Assembly (NCBI GenBank): GCA_031273885.1
Contig: JAISRA010000080.1
Coordinates: 1-16,520, forward strand
Reading direction: 5' to 3'
Origin: Endomicrobium sp.
GTDB taxonomy: Bacteria > Elusimicrobiota > Endomicrobiia > Endomicrobiales > Endomicrobiaceae
Length of the DNA: 16,520 nt
Position 1 is the first letter of the stretch, and each line of letters begins with the position of its first letter. Both the position numbers and the translations under genes were made by a program. Below, piece after piece: positions 7,274 through 14,173 of the stretch. The notes under the pieces are model-generated. The model searched no databases. It was not told the origin of the DNA and saw only the letters and a list, made by a program, of their open reading frames with translations.

Positions 7274-8038
7274 TTATAACTCCACTTGTTCAATTTTAAA
7301 AACAGGCCCGTCTTTACAAGTCATTCTTATTTGTCCGTCTATTTTTACGGCACAGCCCTGACAGTTTCCTACGCCACACGCCATTTTTTCTTCTAATGAA
7401 ACAAAACCTTTTACATTTTTTTCTTTAGCAATCTGCAAAATTTTTTTAAGCATAGGAGTTGGTCCGCAAACAAATATAACGTCGCTTTCTTTTAATTTTT
7501 CTGACAGTAAATCAGTAATATGGCCTTTATATCCCTTTGAACCGTCTTCAGTAGAAACTGTTACTTCCCAGCCTATTTGTTTAAGCTTATGAAGACACAT
7601 TAAATCTTTTTCTGAACGCACGCCATAATACAAAATACCTTTCTTTTTCAATTTAGATGCAAGAAAATAAACTGATGCTATTCCTGTGCCACCGGCAACA
7701 ACAACATGATTTGCCTCTTTGTAAGCATCCAAATCGTAACCATTGCCTAGAGGTCCTAAAAACGGAAGCTCGCCAAACTGTATTTCAGACAATATTTTTG
7801 TACCTTTTCCAGCAACTTTATACAAGAAACTTACAGTATCTTTTCTAACATCATGAACGCTTAGGGGGCGACGCAAAAAAACACCTGGAATACCAATCAT
7901 AAAAAACTGCCCCGGAGAACAATGTTTAATAACATCATCTGATTTAATTTTCAATTCAAAATAACCTGTGCATAGTTCTTTATTGGAAATTACTTTATAA
8001 CTTTTATCGAATCTTTCAGATGTAGATATGCAACACAC
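7274..8038 (-). CDS. pyrK: Dihydroorotate dehydrogenase electron-transfer subunit
   Basis: FAD and [2Fe-2S] subunit that lets class 1B PyrD use NAD. It has 254 residues. The FAD-binding segment FLRRPLSVHD (54-63) and the NAD/FAD domain motifs VVVAGGTGIASVYF (112-125) and FVCGPTPML (189-197) are present. The cluster ligands are Cys221, Cys226, Cys229 and Cys241 (CX4CX2CX11C), followed by KDGPVF, which is diagnostic of PyrK within the ferredoxin-reductase family. Translation starts at GTG 8038 behind a GAGGAA site. The ATG two bases earlier is in another frame that soon closes. The first ten residues, including Cys2 and Cys3, are not family-conserved. Its partner pyrD lies 950 bases downstream. 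Homologous subunits also pair with other oxidoreductases, but the context makes PyrK the clear choice. Confidence 0.94.
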   Translation of the reverse strand: MCCISTSERFDKSYKVISNKELCTGYFELKIKSDDVIKHCSPGQFFMIGIPGVFLRRPLSVHDVRKDTVSFLYKVAGKGTKILSEIQFGELPFLGPLGNGYDLDAYKEANHVVVAGGTGIASVYFLASKLKKKGILYYGVRSEKDLMCLHKLKQIGWEVTVSTEDGSKGYKGHITDLLSEKLKESDVIFVCGPTPMLKKILQIAKEKNVKGFVSLEEKMACGVGNCQGCAVKIDGQIRMTCKDGPVFKIEQVEL

Positions 8039-8119
8039 ATGTTCCTCGCTAAAACAACTAATATCAACATAAACTCAAGCTACTTTTGGCAATATACCTA
8101 TTCATTCAAAAGATAAGTA

Positions 8120-9394
8120 TTAAGTCGTTGCCTGCCAGACAATATTTCCAGCAACTATAGTCGCTACCGTCCCACCTTTAAACTTTCTTCCTATAAAAGG
8201 CGAATTTTTACTTTTTGAAATTATACTTTCCTTTTTAAACTCATAAGAATATTTCAGATCAATAATAGTAATATCGGCAATATTTCCCTCTTTTAAAGAA
8301 CCTCTGCCCAAAAGATTAAAAATTTCTGCCGGTTTTGAAGTCATTTTAGCTATCGCATCAGAAAGGCTTAAAACATCTTTATCGACAAGCTCGTTTAAAA
8401 CAAGACTCAACATTGTTTCAAAACCAATAATTCCAAACGGTGCTAAATCAAACTCTCTGTTTTTTTCTTCTTGCATATGAGGAGCATGATCTGTAGCTAT
8501 GCAATCTATTGTCCCATCTGCAAGCCCCTGTTTTATAGCATCAACATCTTTTTGCTTTCTTAAAGGAGGATTCATTTTTGTATTTGTGTCATAAACTTTT
8601 ACAATATTGTCTGTTAAAGTAAAATAATGCGGGCATGTTTCGGCAGTAACTTGTATACCTTTTTTCTTTGCCTGCCTTACCAAATCAACAGATCCTGCAG
8701 TCGAAACATGAGCAATATGAAGATATCCACCAGTAAGCTCCGCAAGCATTATATCACGACTTACCATAACTTCTTCAGCTTGACTAGGAATACCTCTTAA
8801 CCCTAAGATTGTAGAATTTATTCCTTCATTCATAGCGCCGCCTTTGCTTAACTCGCTATCTTCGCTGTGTGAAATAACAGGAAGCTTAAACATTTTTGTA
8901 TATTCTAATGTACGACGCATGATTTGCGAATTAGATATAGGAAGACCATCATCACTTACAGCAACAATTCCGGCTTTTTTAAGAACGCCTATTTCAGAAA
9001 GTTCCACACCTTCAGAGCCTTTTGTAGCACAGCCTATGGGGAAAACATTTATAAGTCCCTCTTTTTGCGCTTTAAGGAGAATAAACTCAACAGTCGGGGC
9101 ATTGTCAATAACAGGTTTAGTGTTAGGCATGCAGAAAACAGTTGTTATACCGCCTTTTGCCGCTGAACGCGTACCAGTGTAAATAGTTTCTTTGCCTTCC
9201 TGTCCCGGCTCTCTTAAATGAGAATGAACATCAATAAGCCCTGGAACAGCAATTTTACCTTTACCGTCAATATTTTTATCGGCATTACTTGAAAGATTTG
9301 AAACGATTTTACCGTTCTCAATAAGGATATCGCCGACAAAATCTTTTTTCTGCGACGGATCAACTATTCTAATATTTTTAATTTGAAGACGCAT
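8120..9394 (-). CDS. pyrC: Dihydroorotase (class I type, zinc)
   Basis: Closes carbamoyl aspartate to dihydroorotate, pyrimidine step 3. Its 424 residues fit the long, Bacillus-like amidohydrolase family rather than the 350-residue E. coli type. Metal and catalytic residues are His57 and His59 in DVHSHLREPG, Asp149 in SDDG, His176 in SHSED, His229 in AHVS, and Asp302 and His304 in ATDHAPH. These are the expected set for an active enzyme, not the inactive pyrC-like subunit found in some organisms. The substrate-binding NTK and the C-terminal beta-sandwich (GSLKEGNIADITIID, 365-379) are also seen. The ATG lies inside the end of pyrB, overlapping by 17 bases, with AGAGAGAAAAG before it, so the two are probably translationally coupled. 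pyrK follows after 81 bases. Confidence 0.96.
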   Translation of the reverse strand: MRLQIKNIRIVDPSQKKDFVGDILIENGKIVSNLSSNADKNIDGKGKIAVPGLIDVHSHLREPGQEGKETIYTGTRSAAKGGITTVFCMPNTKPVIDNAPTVEFILLKAQKEGLINVFPIGCATKGSEGVELSEIGVLKKAGIVAVSDDGLPISNSQIMRRTLEYTKMFKLPVISHSEDSELSKGGAMNEGINSTILGLRGIPSQAEEVMVSRDIMLAELTGGYLHIAHVSTAGSVDLVRQAKKKGIQVTAETCPHYFTLTDNIVKVYDTNTKMNPPLRKQKDVDAIKQGLADGTIDCIATDHAPHMQEEKNREFDLAPFGIIGFETMLSLVLNELVDKDVLSLSDAIAKMTSKPAEIFNLLGRGSLKEGNIADITIIDLKYSYEFKKESIISKSKNSPFIGRKFKGGTVATIVAGNIVWQATT

Positions 9395-10316
9395 CTTTTC
9401 TCTCTGGACTTAAAAAATATAAAACCGCCATTCGTACAGCTATTCCATTTGTAACCTGCTCATTAATTACAGCATTGGGACTATCTGCAACATCTGAAGA
9501 TATTTCTATACCTCTATTCATAGGGCCCGGATGCATAATCAACACGTCACGTCTCGCCATTGCAAGTCTCTCTTTTGTCAACTGGTAAAGCTCTATATAT
9601 TCATGAACAGACGGAAATAAATTTTCTTTCTGGCGCTCAAGTTGTATTCTTAAAATATTTACAACGTCAGCTTTTTTAACAGCCTCGTCTAAATTGTAAT
9701 ATACTTTCACTCCTAAATCTTCAATATTTGCAGGAATTAAAGTAGGAGGACTGGCAACAGCAACTTTTGCTCCCATTTTTGTTAACGCCCATATATTTGA
9801 CTTTGCAACTCTTGAATGTAATATATCACCGACAAGCAATACTTTCAAACCCTCAATTTTCTTTTTTTTTTCATATATAGTGTATAAATCAAGGAGACCT
9901 TGAGTAGGATGTTCATGAAAACCATCGCCGGCGTTTATTATAGACGCGTTAAGATTTCTTGCAAGAATATCCGGAGCACCTGCCAAAGAATGCCTAATAA
10001 TTATATAATCCGCTTTCATTGCCTCAAGAGTTTTGCCTGTATCTATAAGACTTTCGCCTTTAACAACACTTGAAGTATCTATAGCGACATTAACAACATC
10101 AGCTGAAAGCCTTTTTGCGGCAATTTCAAAAGAAGTTCTTGTACGTGTTGAAGGTTCATAAAAAAGAGTTACTATTGTTTTGCCGATCAGTGTAGGCGCT
10201 TTTTTAACAGATCTTGTAAAAAGACTTTTAAAAGGTTTTACCGAATTCAAAATTGTTTGTAAGTCTTTTTTGTCCAGATGCTCAAGACCAAGCAGGTCTT
10301 TACAGTTAAGAGACAT
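9378..10316 (-). CDS. pyrB: Aspartate carbamoyltransferase catalytic chain
   Basis: Joins carbamoyl phosphate to aspartate, the committed pyrimidine step. I choose the second ATG (10316; 312 residues) because AAGGGAG stands six bases before it. The first ATG (10340) overlaps the pyrR stop and has only a poor site; using it adds MTFTREHG. Numbered from the chosen start, the carbamoyl-phosphate motif STRTRTSFE is at 56-64, KGES (active-site lysine) at 86-89, the HPTQ motif at 136-139 and HPGPMNRG at 262-269. All key residues are present and the length is typical. No pyrI regulatory chain gene is seen, so regulation through PyrR or by transcription is more likely than E. coli-style allostery. 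Confidence 0.96.
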   Translation of the reverse strand: MSLNCKDLLGLEHLDKKDLQTILNSVKPFKSLFTRSVKKAPTLIGKTIVTLFYEPSTRTRTSFEIAAKRLSADVVNVAIDTSSVVKGESLIDTGKTLEAMKADYIIIRHSLAGAPDILARNLNASIINAGDGFHEHPTQGLLDLYTIYEKKKKIEGLKVLLVGDILHSRVAKSNIWALTKMGAKVAVASPPTLIPANIEDLGVKVYYNLDEAVKKADVVNILRIQLERQKENLFPSVHEYIELYQLTKERLAMARRDVLIMHPGPMNRGIEISSDVADSPNAVINEQVTNGIAVRMAVLYFLSPERKDASSN

Positions 10317-10322
10317 TCCATG

Positions 10323-10329
10323 CTCCCTT
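10323..10329 (-). promoter_or_regulatory. Ribosome-binding site that decides the pyrB start
   Basis: The minus strand reads AAGGGAG six bases before ATG 10316. It lies between the two candidate ATGs of pyrB and so supports the downstream one. Confidence 0.7.
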
Positions 10330-10339
10330 GTAAATGTCA

Positions 10340-10879
10340 TTATTTCACGGATGCAACTGTAACTTTATCTATTCCATCTATTTCTTTACAATCAACTTTT
10401 ATGGATTCTTTACTTTTATATTTTATGCCTGTATATTTTGCCTCTATAGGAAGCTCTCGAAACTCTCTGTCAACTAAAACCGCAAGTTTAATGGATTTTG
10501 GCCTACCAAAATCCATTAAAACGTCTAATGCCGCTCTTACAGTTCTTCCGGTATAAAGAACATCGTCAATCAAAATTATATTTTTACGACTCATATCAAA
10601 AGGTATAACAGTATCTTTTATAATGGGCATATCCGGGCCAAAATTATCAAGATCATCTCTGTAAAGAGTAATATCCAAAGTTCCAAACGGAATTTGGGAT
10701 TTATCAACATCAGCCAGCCTTGCAATCTCAGAAAGAATCCTTCTTGCAAGAAATACGCCTTTATTTTGTATCCCGACAACAGCAAGTTCTTGAATATTTT
10801 TATTCTCATCAAAAATATTCTTTGAAATTCTATATACTGCAATTTTAAATGCATTCGTATCAAGTATAATTTTTGACAT
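10340..10879 (-). CDS. pyrR: PyrR, pyrimidine regulatory protein / uracil phosphoribosyltransferase
   Basis: PyrR proteins bind UMP and leader RNA to attenuate pyr operons and also convert uracil and PRPP to UMP. This protein has the usual length, 179 residues. The PRPP loop IILIDDVLYTGRTVRAA (101-117) is canonical for PyrR and longer than in other phosphoribosyltransferases. GTLDITLYRDDL (66-77) and LVDREFRELPI (135-145) are also PyrR hallmarks, the latter being the region linked to RNA binding in Bacillus. It starts one base after the purD-purE stop (TAG-A-ATG) and its stop shares a base with an upstream pyrB ATG, so it is tightly coupled on both sides. No typical PyrR binding loop was found in the gaps of this window, so its regulatory role here is unproven. 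Confidence 0.95.
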   Translation of the reverse strand: MSKIILDTNAFKIAVYRISKNIFDENKNIQELAVVGIQNKGVFLARRILSEIARLADVDKSQIPFGTLDITLYRDDLDNFGPDMPIIKDTVIPFDMSRKNIILIDDVLYTGRTVRAALDVLMDFGRPKSIKLAVLVDREFRELPIEAKYTGIKYKSKESIKVDCKEIDGIDKVTVASVK

Positions 10880-10880
10880 T

Positions 10881-12680
10881 CTATTTCTTTACGCTTTCGA
10901 CATATTTTCCTATCCCATCTTTCTGAAGTCTAAAATCTTCTTTAACAACATCTTCTGCCAGTTTTATTTTATAAATTTTAAGCTTATCTCTTAAAGTATT
11001 ATCGCTGACAGCTATTATCTGCACTGCTAAAATCGCAGCATTTACAGCCCCCGCTTTATCTACTGCGACTGTTGCGACAGGTATCCCTTTAGGCATTTGA
11101 ACTATTGAAAATAAAGAATCCAGGCCTGAAAGATTTTTACCGGCAACAGGAATACCTATAACAGGAAGTATTGTTGAAGAAGCAATAACTCCTGGAAGAG
11201 CGGCCGACATTCCTGCAGCAGCTATAAAAACTTTTACTTCCGAACTTTCCGCATTGTCAATACACTGTTTTAAATGTTTAGCAGTTCTGTGAGCTGAGGC
11301 GATATTTAAACTGTAAGATAAATCAAATCCTCTCAATATTTTAATTGTCTCATTAATCAACCCTAAATCTGAAACGGAACCAGCGATAATTGCAACATCA
11401 ATTCTGCGTTTACCATTTAAAGCCTTACATGCTACATCGCGTCTATAGTGCATATTTTCAAAATTCACTTTTTTAACACTTGAATAAACTTTATCTATAG
11501 CGCTTTTTATATCTTCCGCAACTGATGTAATGCCTAGTACTCTGCCACCTGAAGTCAGAAATTTTACGTTTTTCCGTTTTGTTCCGGCATGAAACACAAT
11601 TGTGTTTTCATCATTAATATTTTCAAGTCCTTTTATTTCAAAACCTTTTTTAAACCTTCCTGGGTACCCTCCGGACGCAAGCACTACGCAAACTGAAAAT
11701 TTTCTTTTCCAATTAATTTTTATATTTGAAAGGCTTTGATTTAAAATTGCCGTGCAAATATCAATCAAATCCGTATCAAGCAAAGGCAAAACAGACTGTG
11801 TCTCAGGATCGCCAAAACGGCAATTAAACTCTAAAACATAGGGTGAAGATTCGTTCATAATTATTCCAACATACAAAACGCCTTTATAATCAAGTTTTTC
11901 AGCTTTTATACCATTAACAACCTTACAAACGATATCTTCAACTTTTTTATTTATTTCATCTGTTGCCAAAGGTGCTGGAGCGTAAGCTCCCATACCACCA
12001 GTATTAGGACCTCGATCATACTCATCTACGCGTTTATGATCCTGTAAAGCAGGCATAATTGAGTAAGATATTCCATCAGTAAATACTAAATATGAAAGCT
12101 CAGGCCCGTTGATATATTCTTCTATAATTATATTTTTTCCGGCACTGCCTAAAACTTTATCATTCATGATATGTTTAACAGCTTTCTCTGCATCTTTTTT
12201 GCCATTACACATATAAACGCCTTTGCCTGCGGCAAGTCCATCAGCCTTTACTACAGCTTTTTTATTTTTCCCCCAATTTTCTAAAAATTTTAGAGCATCA
12301 TCAACATTTGAAAAACTATTGTAACTAGCTGTGAGAATACGGTGCTTTTGCATAAACTCTTTTGAATATATTTTACTTGATTCTAATCTCGCCGCATTTT
12401 TTGAAGGGCCAAATATTTTTAACCCCTTCAATTGAAAATAATCAACTATTCCCAAAGATAAAGGAACTTCTGGTCCGACAAAAGTAAAATCTATTCCATT
12501 TGACTTTACAAAATCTGCAAGTTTATCAAAATTAGTAACTTCAATATCTACAATTTCTGCAATTTGCGCTATGCCACCGTTTCCGGGCGCACAATATATT
12601 TTTTCTAGTTTAGAACTTTTTAAAAACTGCCAACATATAGCGTGCTCCCTGCCCCCAGAGCCTATAACTAATAATTTCAC
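10881..12680 (-). CDS. purD-purE: Fused GAR synthetase (PurD) and N5-CAIR mutase-like domain (PurE)
   Basis: One 599-residue polypeptide with two purine activities. Residues 1 to about 422 are PurD (phosphoribosylamine-glycine ligase, step 2): GSGGREH (7-13), GPEVPLSLG (69-77), ATP-grasp loop VKADGLAAGKGV (144-155), DRGPNTGGMGAY (222-233) and EFNCRFGDPETQ (284-295), ending in the usual HYRRD...KAL. Residues from about 425 are PurE (step 6): GSVSD (434-438), SAHRT with the catalytic histidine (462-466), AGMSAALPG (489-497), and VQMPKGIPVATVAV (527-540). The halves join in frame with essentially no linker, and there is no ATG, GTG or TTG near the junction from which PurE could start alone. In the PurE part, the histidine normally seen in AAHLPG is alanine (Ala494). 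The GTG start has GGGAG seven bases upstream. pyrR follows after one base. Confidence 0.95.
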   Translation of the reverse strand: MKLLVIGSGGREHAICWQFLKSSKLEKIYCAPGNGGIAQIAEIVDIEVTNFDKLADFVKSNGIDFTFVGPEVPLSLGIVDYFQLKGLKIFGPSKNAARLESSKIYSKEFMQKHRILTASYNSFSNVDDALKFLENWGKNKKAVVKADGLAAGKGVYMCNGKKDAEKAVKHIMNDKVLGSAGKNIIIEEYINGPELSYLVFTDGISYSIMPALQDHKRVDEYDRGPNTGGMGAYAPAPLATDEINKKVEDIVCKVVNGIKAEKLDYKGVLYVGIIMNESSPYVLEFNCRFGDPETQSVLPLLDTDLIDICTAILNQSLSNIKINWKRKFSVCVVLASGGYPGRFKKGFEIKGLENINDENTIVFHAGTKRKNVKFLTSGGRVLGITSVAEDIKSAIDKVYSSVKKVNFENMHYRRDVACKALNGKRRIDVAIIAGSVSDLGLINETIKILRGFDLSYSLNIASAHRTAKHLKQCIDNAESSEVKVFIAAAGMSAALPGVIASSTILPVIGIPVAGKNLSGLDSLFSIVQMPKGIPVATVAVDKAGAVNAAILAVQIIAVSDNTLRDKLKIYKIKLAEDVVKEDFRLQKDGIGKYVESVKK

Positions 12681-12835
12681 TATTAATCTCCCGTTTATTA
12701 ACGACGTTCCAATCTTAATTTTTAATTTATTAAAAATTTAATTATTGCAACGATATAATTATAATAACTTCCCAATCCTGTTTTTACTATTGCCAAGACG
12801 GCTGTCACAAAACTCAAATTCATACTTGCCTAGTA

Positions 12836-12867
12836 TTCATAAAATTCTTATATGAACCCTCATATAA
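12836..12867 (-). promoter_or_regulatory. Two overlapping, mutually exclusive hairpins in the purD leader
   Basis: The first hairpin pairs 12848-12855 with 12860-12867, a perfect eight-base stem (TTATATGA/TCATATAA) with a four-base loop reading GGGT in the transcript. The second pairs 12836-12841 with 12851-12856, a six-base stem (TTCATA/TATGAA) with a nine-base loop. They share bases 12851-12855, so only one can form at a time. This is the logic of an attenuator or riboswitch-like leader, but the stems are almost all A-T pairs and no T-run follows, so it may be chance. Confidence 0.25.
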
Positions 12868-12889
12868 ATAACATACAGCCACTTTTTGA

Positions 12890-12977
12890 GTATGCAAAAT
12901 CAAAACCTCTATCATTGTCTTCTTATTTATTACGATTATTATATCCAATATAGTTTAGCATAGTCCGTTTTGCATAC
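12890..12977. repeat. Ten-base inverted repeat with 68-base loop
   Basis: GTATGCAAAA at 12890-12899 is the exact reverse complement of TTTTGCATAC at 12968-12977. Both lie between the candidate promoter and purD-purE, so they would be in the leader RNA and could close a long-range stem. A pair like this could arise by chance in AT-rich sequence of this size. Confidence 0.35.
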
Positions 12978-13004
12978 CTTTTTATAAACTTTAGATTTCA
13001 CTTA

Positions 13005-13033
13005 ATTTTATAAAATAATAAAAGCATTGACAA
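13005..13033 (-). promoter_or_regulatory. Candidate sigma-70 promoter for purD-purE and the pyr genes
   Basis: On the minus strand TTGTCA (13028-13033) and TAAAAT (13005-13010) are separated by exactly 17 bases, each matching consensus at five of six positions. Transcription would begin near 12998, leaving a leader of about 320 bases before purD-purE. It is the best match I noticed in the non-coding parts of the window and is well placed to drive purDE-pyrR-pyrB-pyrC-pyrK. Confidence 0.4.
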
Positions 13034-13348
13034 TAAACTGAGGTTTGTATTTTAGTAAGTAGGGAACTTAATTACTGAAGAAAAAGACTTGTAAAGAACA
13101 TGAGACTTATGAGACTATACAATACAAAATGATGAATTGCATTTATGTGAATTTAGCAAGAATTATTATTCGAAATATTTGATTTTTTTCAAATTTTACT
13201 ACAATACCTCTGCACCGAATAGAAATTATTGAGCTGAATATTTTTGTATATAGTGAAACTCACACCGTAACATATGCATTTTTTAATTTAGTATATAAGC
13301 CAAAATGCCTTCTCTATAGCTCTATTTTATTTTTAGTACTTCTTGGCA

Positions 13349-14122
13349 TTACTTTACAAAATTAACAGCGTTCTGAAATATGATTTTTCCCCAACCATAT
13401 TTACCGTCAAATCCTTCCTTTAATGGATGTTGCAAGGCAAAAACATATCTTTCTGGATGAGGCATAAGACCAAAAATATTTCCTTTAACATTACATATTC
13501 CAGCTATATGATCTACAGATCCATTTGGAACTAAAGGATAGCCTGGTTTCTCACCGTTTTTTGTGCAATATTTAAAAACATTTTGACTATTTTTGTTTAA
13601 ACTTTCTAAAAGCTTGTTATCAATTGGAATAAATTTACCCTCACCGTGAGCTACAGGTAAATTAATTATATCAGGCAAATTTTTTGTCCAAATACAATTA
13701 GACTTACTTTCAGTTTTTAAATAAACCCAACGACACTCAAATTTATCAGAATCATTAAAAGAAAGAGTAGAAATTTGTTCAAAAAGTTTAGGATCTGGCA
13801 GTAGTCCCATTTTGACTAGGGTTTGAAAACCGTTACATACACCGATGATAGGATTGCCACTTAATGCAAATTTCTTAACTGCATTGCCAAGTTTGTTTTT
13901 AACTTCATTTGCCAATATCTTACCGGAGGCAATATCATCGCCGTAAGAAAACCCTCCAGGGAATGCCAAAATATCATATTCGAATATTCTATCTTTTTTT
14001 TCAATGAGCGAGTTGATGTGCATGCGTTCAACAACAGCTCCACACAACTCAAAAGCGGCCTGTGTTTCATAATCGCAATTCGTTCCCGCGGTTCTCAAAA
14101 TCAATACCTTAACTTTCTTCAT
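13349..14122 (-). CDS. purQ: FGAM synthetase, glutaminase subunit
   Basis: Class I glutamine amidotransferase that supplies ammonia to PurL for step 4. The catalytic triad is Cys96 in GVCNGFQ (94-100), His222 and Glu224 in MPHPER (220-225). The oxyanion-side FPGGFSYGDD (54-63) and the N-terminal TAGTNCDYET (11-20) are typical of PurQ and distinguish it from other amidotransferases. At 257 residues it is longer than the 227-residue Bacillus protein; the extra length lies between about 115 and 215, as in other longer PurQ proteins. AGGAT lies a few bases before the ATG. It follows purL by 51 bases. The glutaminase is thus separate, not fused as in the 1,300-residue E. coli PurL. Confidence 0.96.
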   Translation of the reverse strand: MKKVKVLILRTAGTNCDYETQAAFELCGAVVERMHINSLIEKKDRIFEYDILAFPGGFSYGDDIASGKILANEVKNKLGNAVKKFALSGNPIIGVCNGFQTLVKMGLLPDPKLFEQISTLSFNDSDKFECRWVYLKTESKSNCIWTKNLPDIINLPVAHGEGKFIPIDNKLLESLNKNSQNVFKYCTKNGEKPGYPLVPNGSVDHIAGICNVKGNIFGLMPHPERYVFALQHPLKEGFDGKYGWGKIIFQNAVNFVK

Positions 14123-14173
14123 ATTTTATCCTAGCATAAATTTAATTTACAAGTTGAAAAATTTAAACGACAT

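Larger units (their letters stand above)
12681..13348. other. 668-base AT-rich gap between purQ and purD-purE
   Basis: No recognisable gene; stops are frequent in all frames. The longest minus-strand open stretch near 12820-12950 is about 45 codons and matches nothing I know. The gap does hold the best promoter-like sequence of the window (13005-13033), a 10-base inverted repeat (12890-12899 with 12968-12977), and two overlapping, mutually exclusive hairpins (12836-12867). The purD ribosome-binding site GGGAG is at 12688-12692. No terminator with a T-run was seen after purQ. In many bacteria purF follows purL-purQ, but I could not find purF remnants here. Confidence 0.55.

Noticed and set aside
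10618..10863. Same-strand alternative frame of 81 codons inside pyrR
   Set aside because: It lies wholly inside pyrR, whose frame carries all the family motifs.
12681..13348. Remains of purF in the purQ-purD gap, where purF often lies
   Set aside because: No frame shows a glutaminase or phosphoribosyltransferase motif of PurF; the idea rests on gene order alone.
13300..13355. Terminator after purQ from AATGCC and GGCATT arms
   Set aside because: The six-base stem would enclose a loop of nearly 40 bases and is not followed by a clear T-run.
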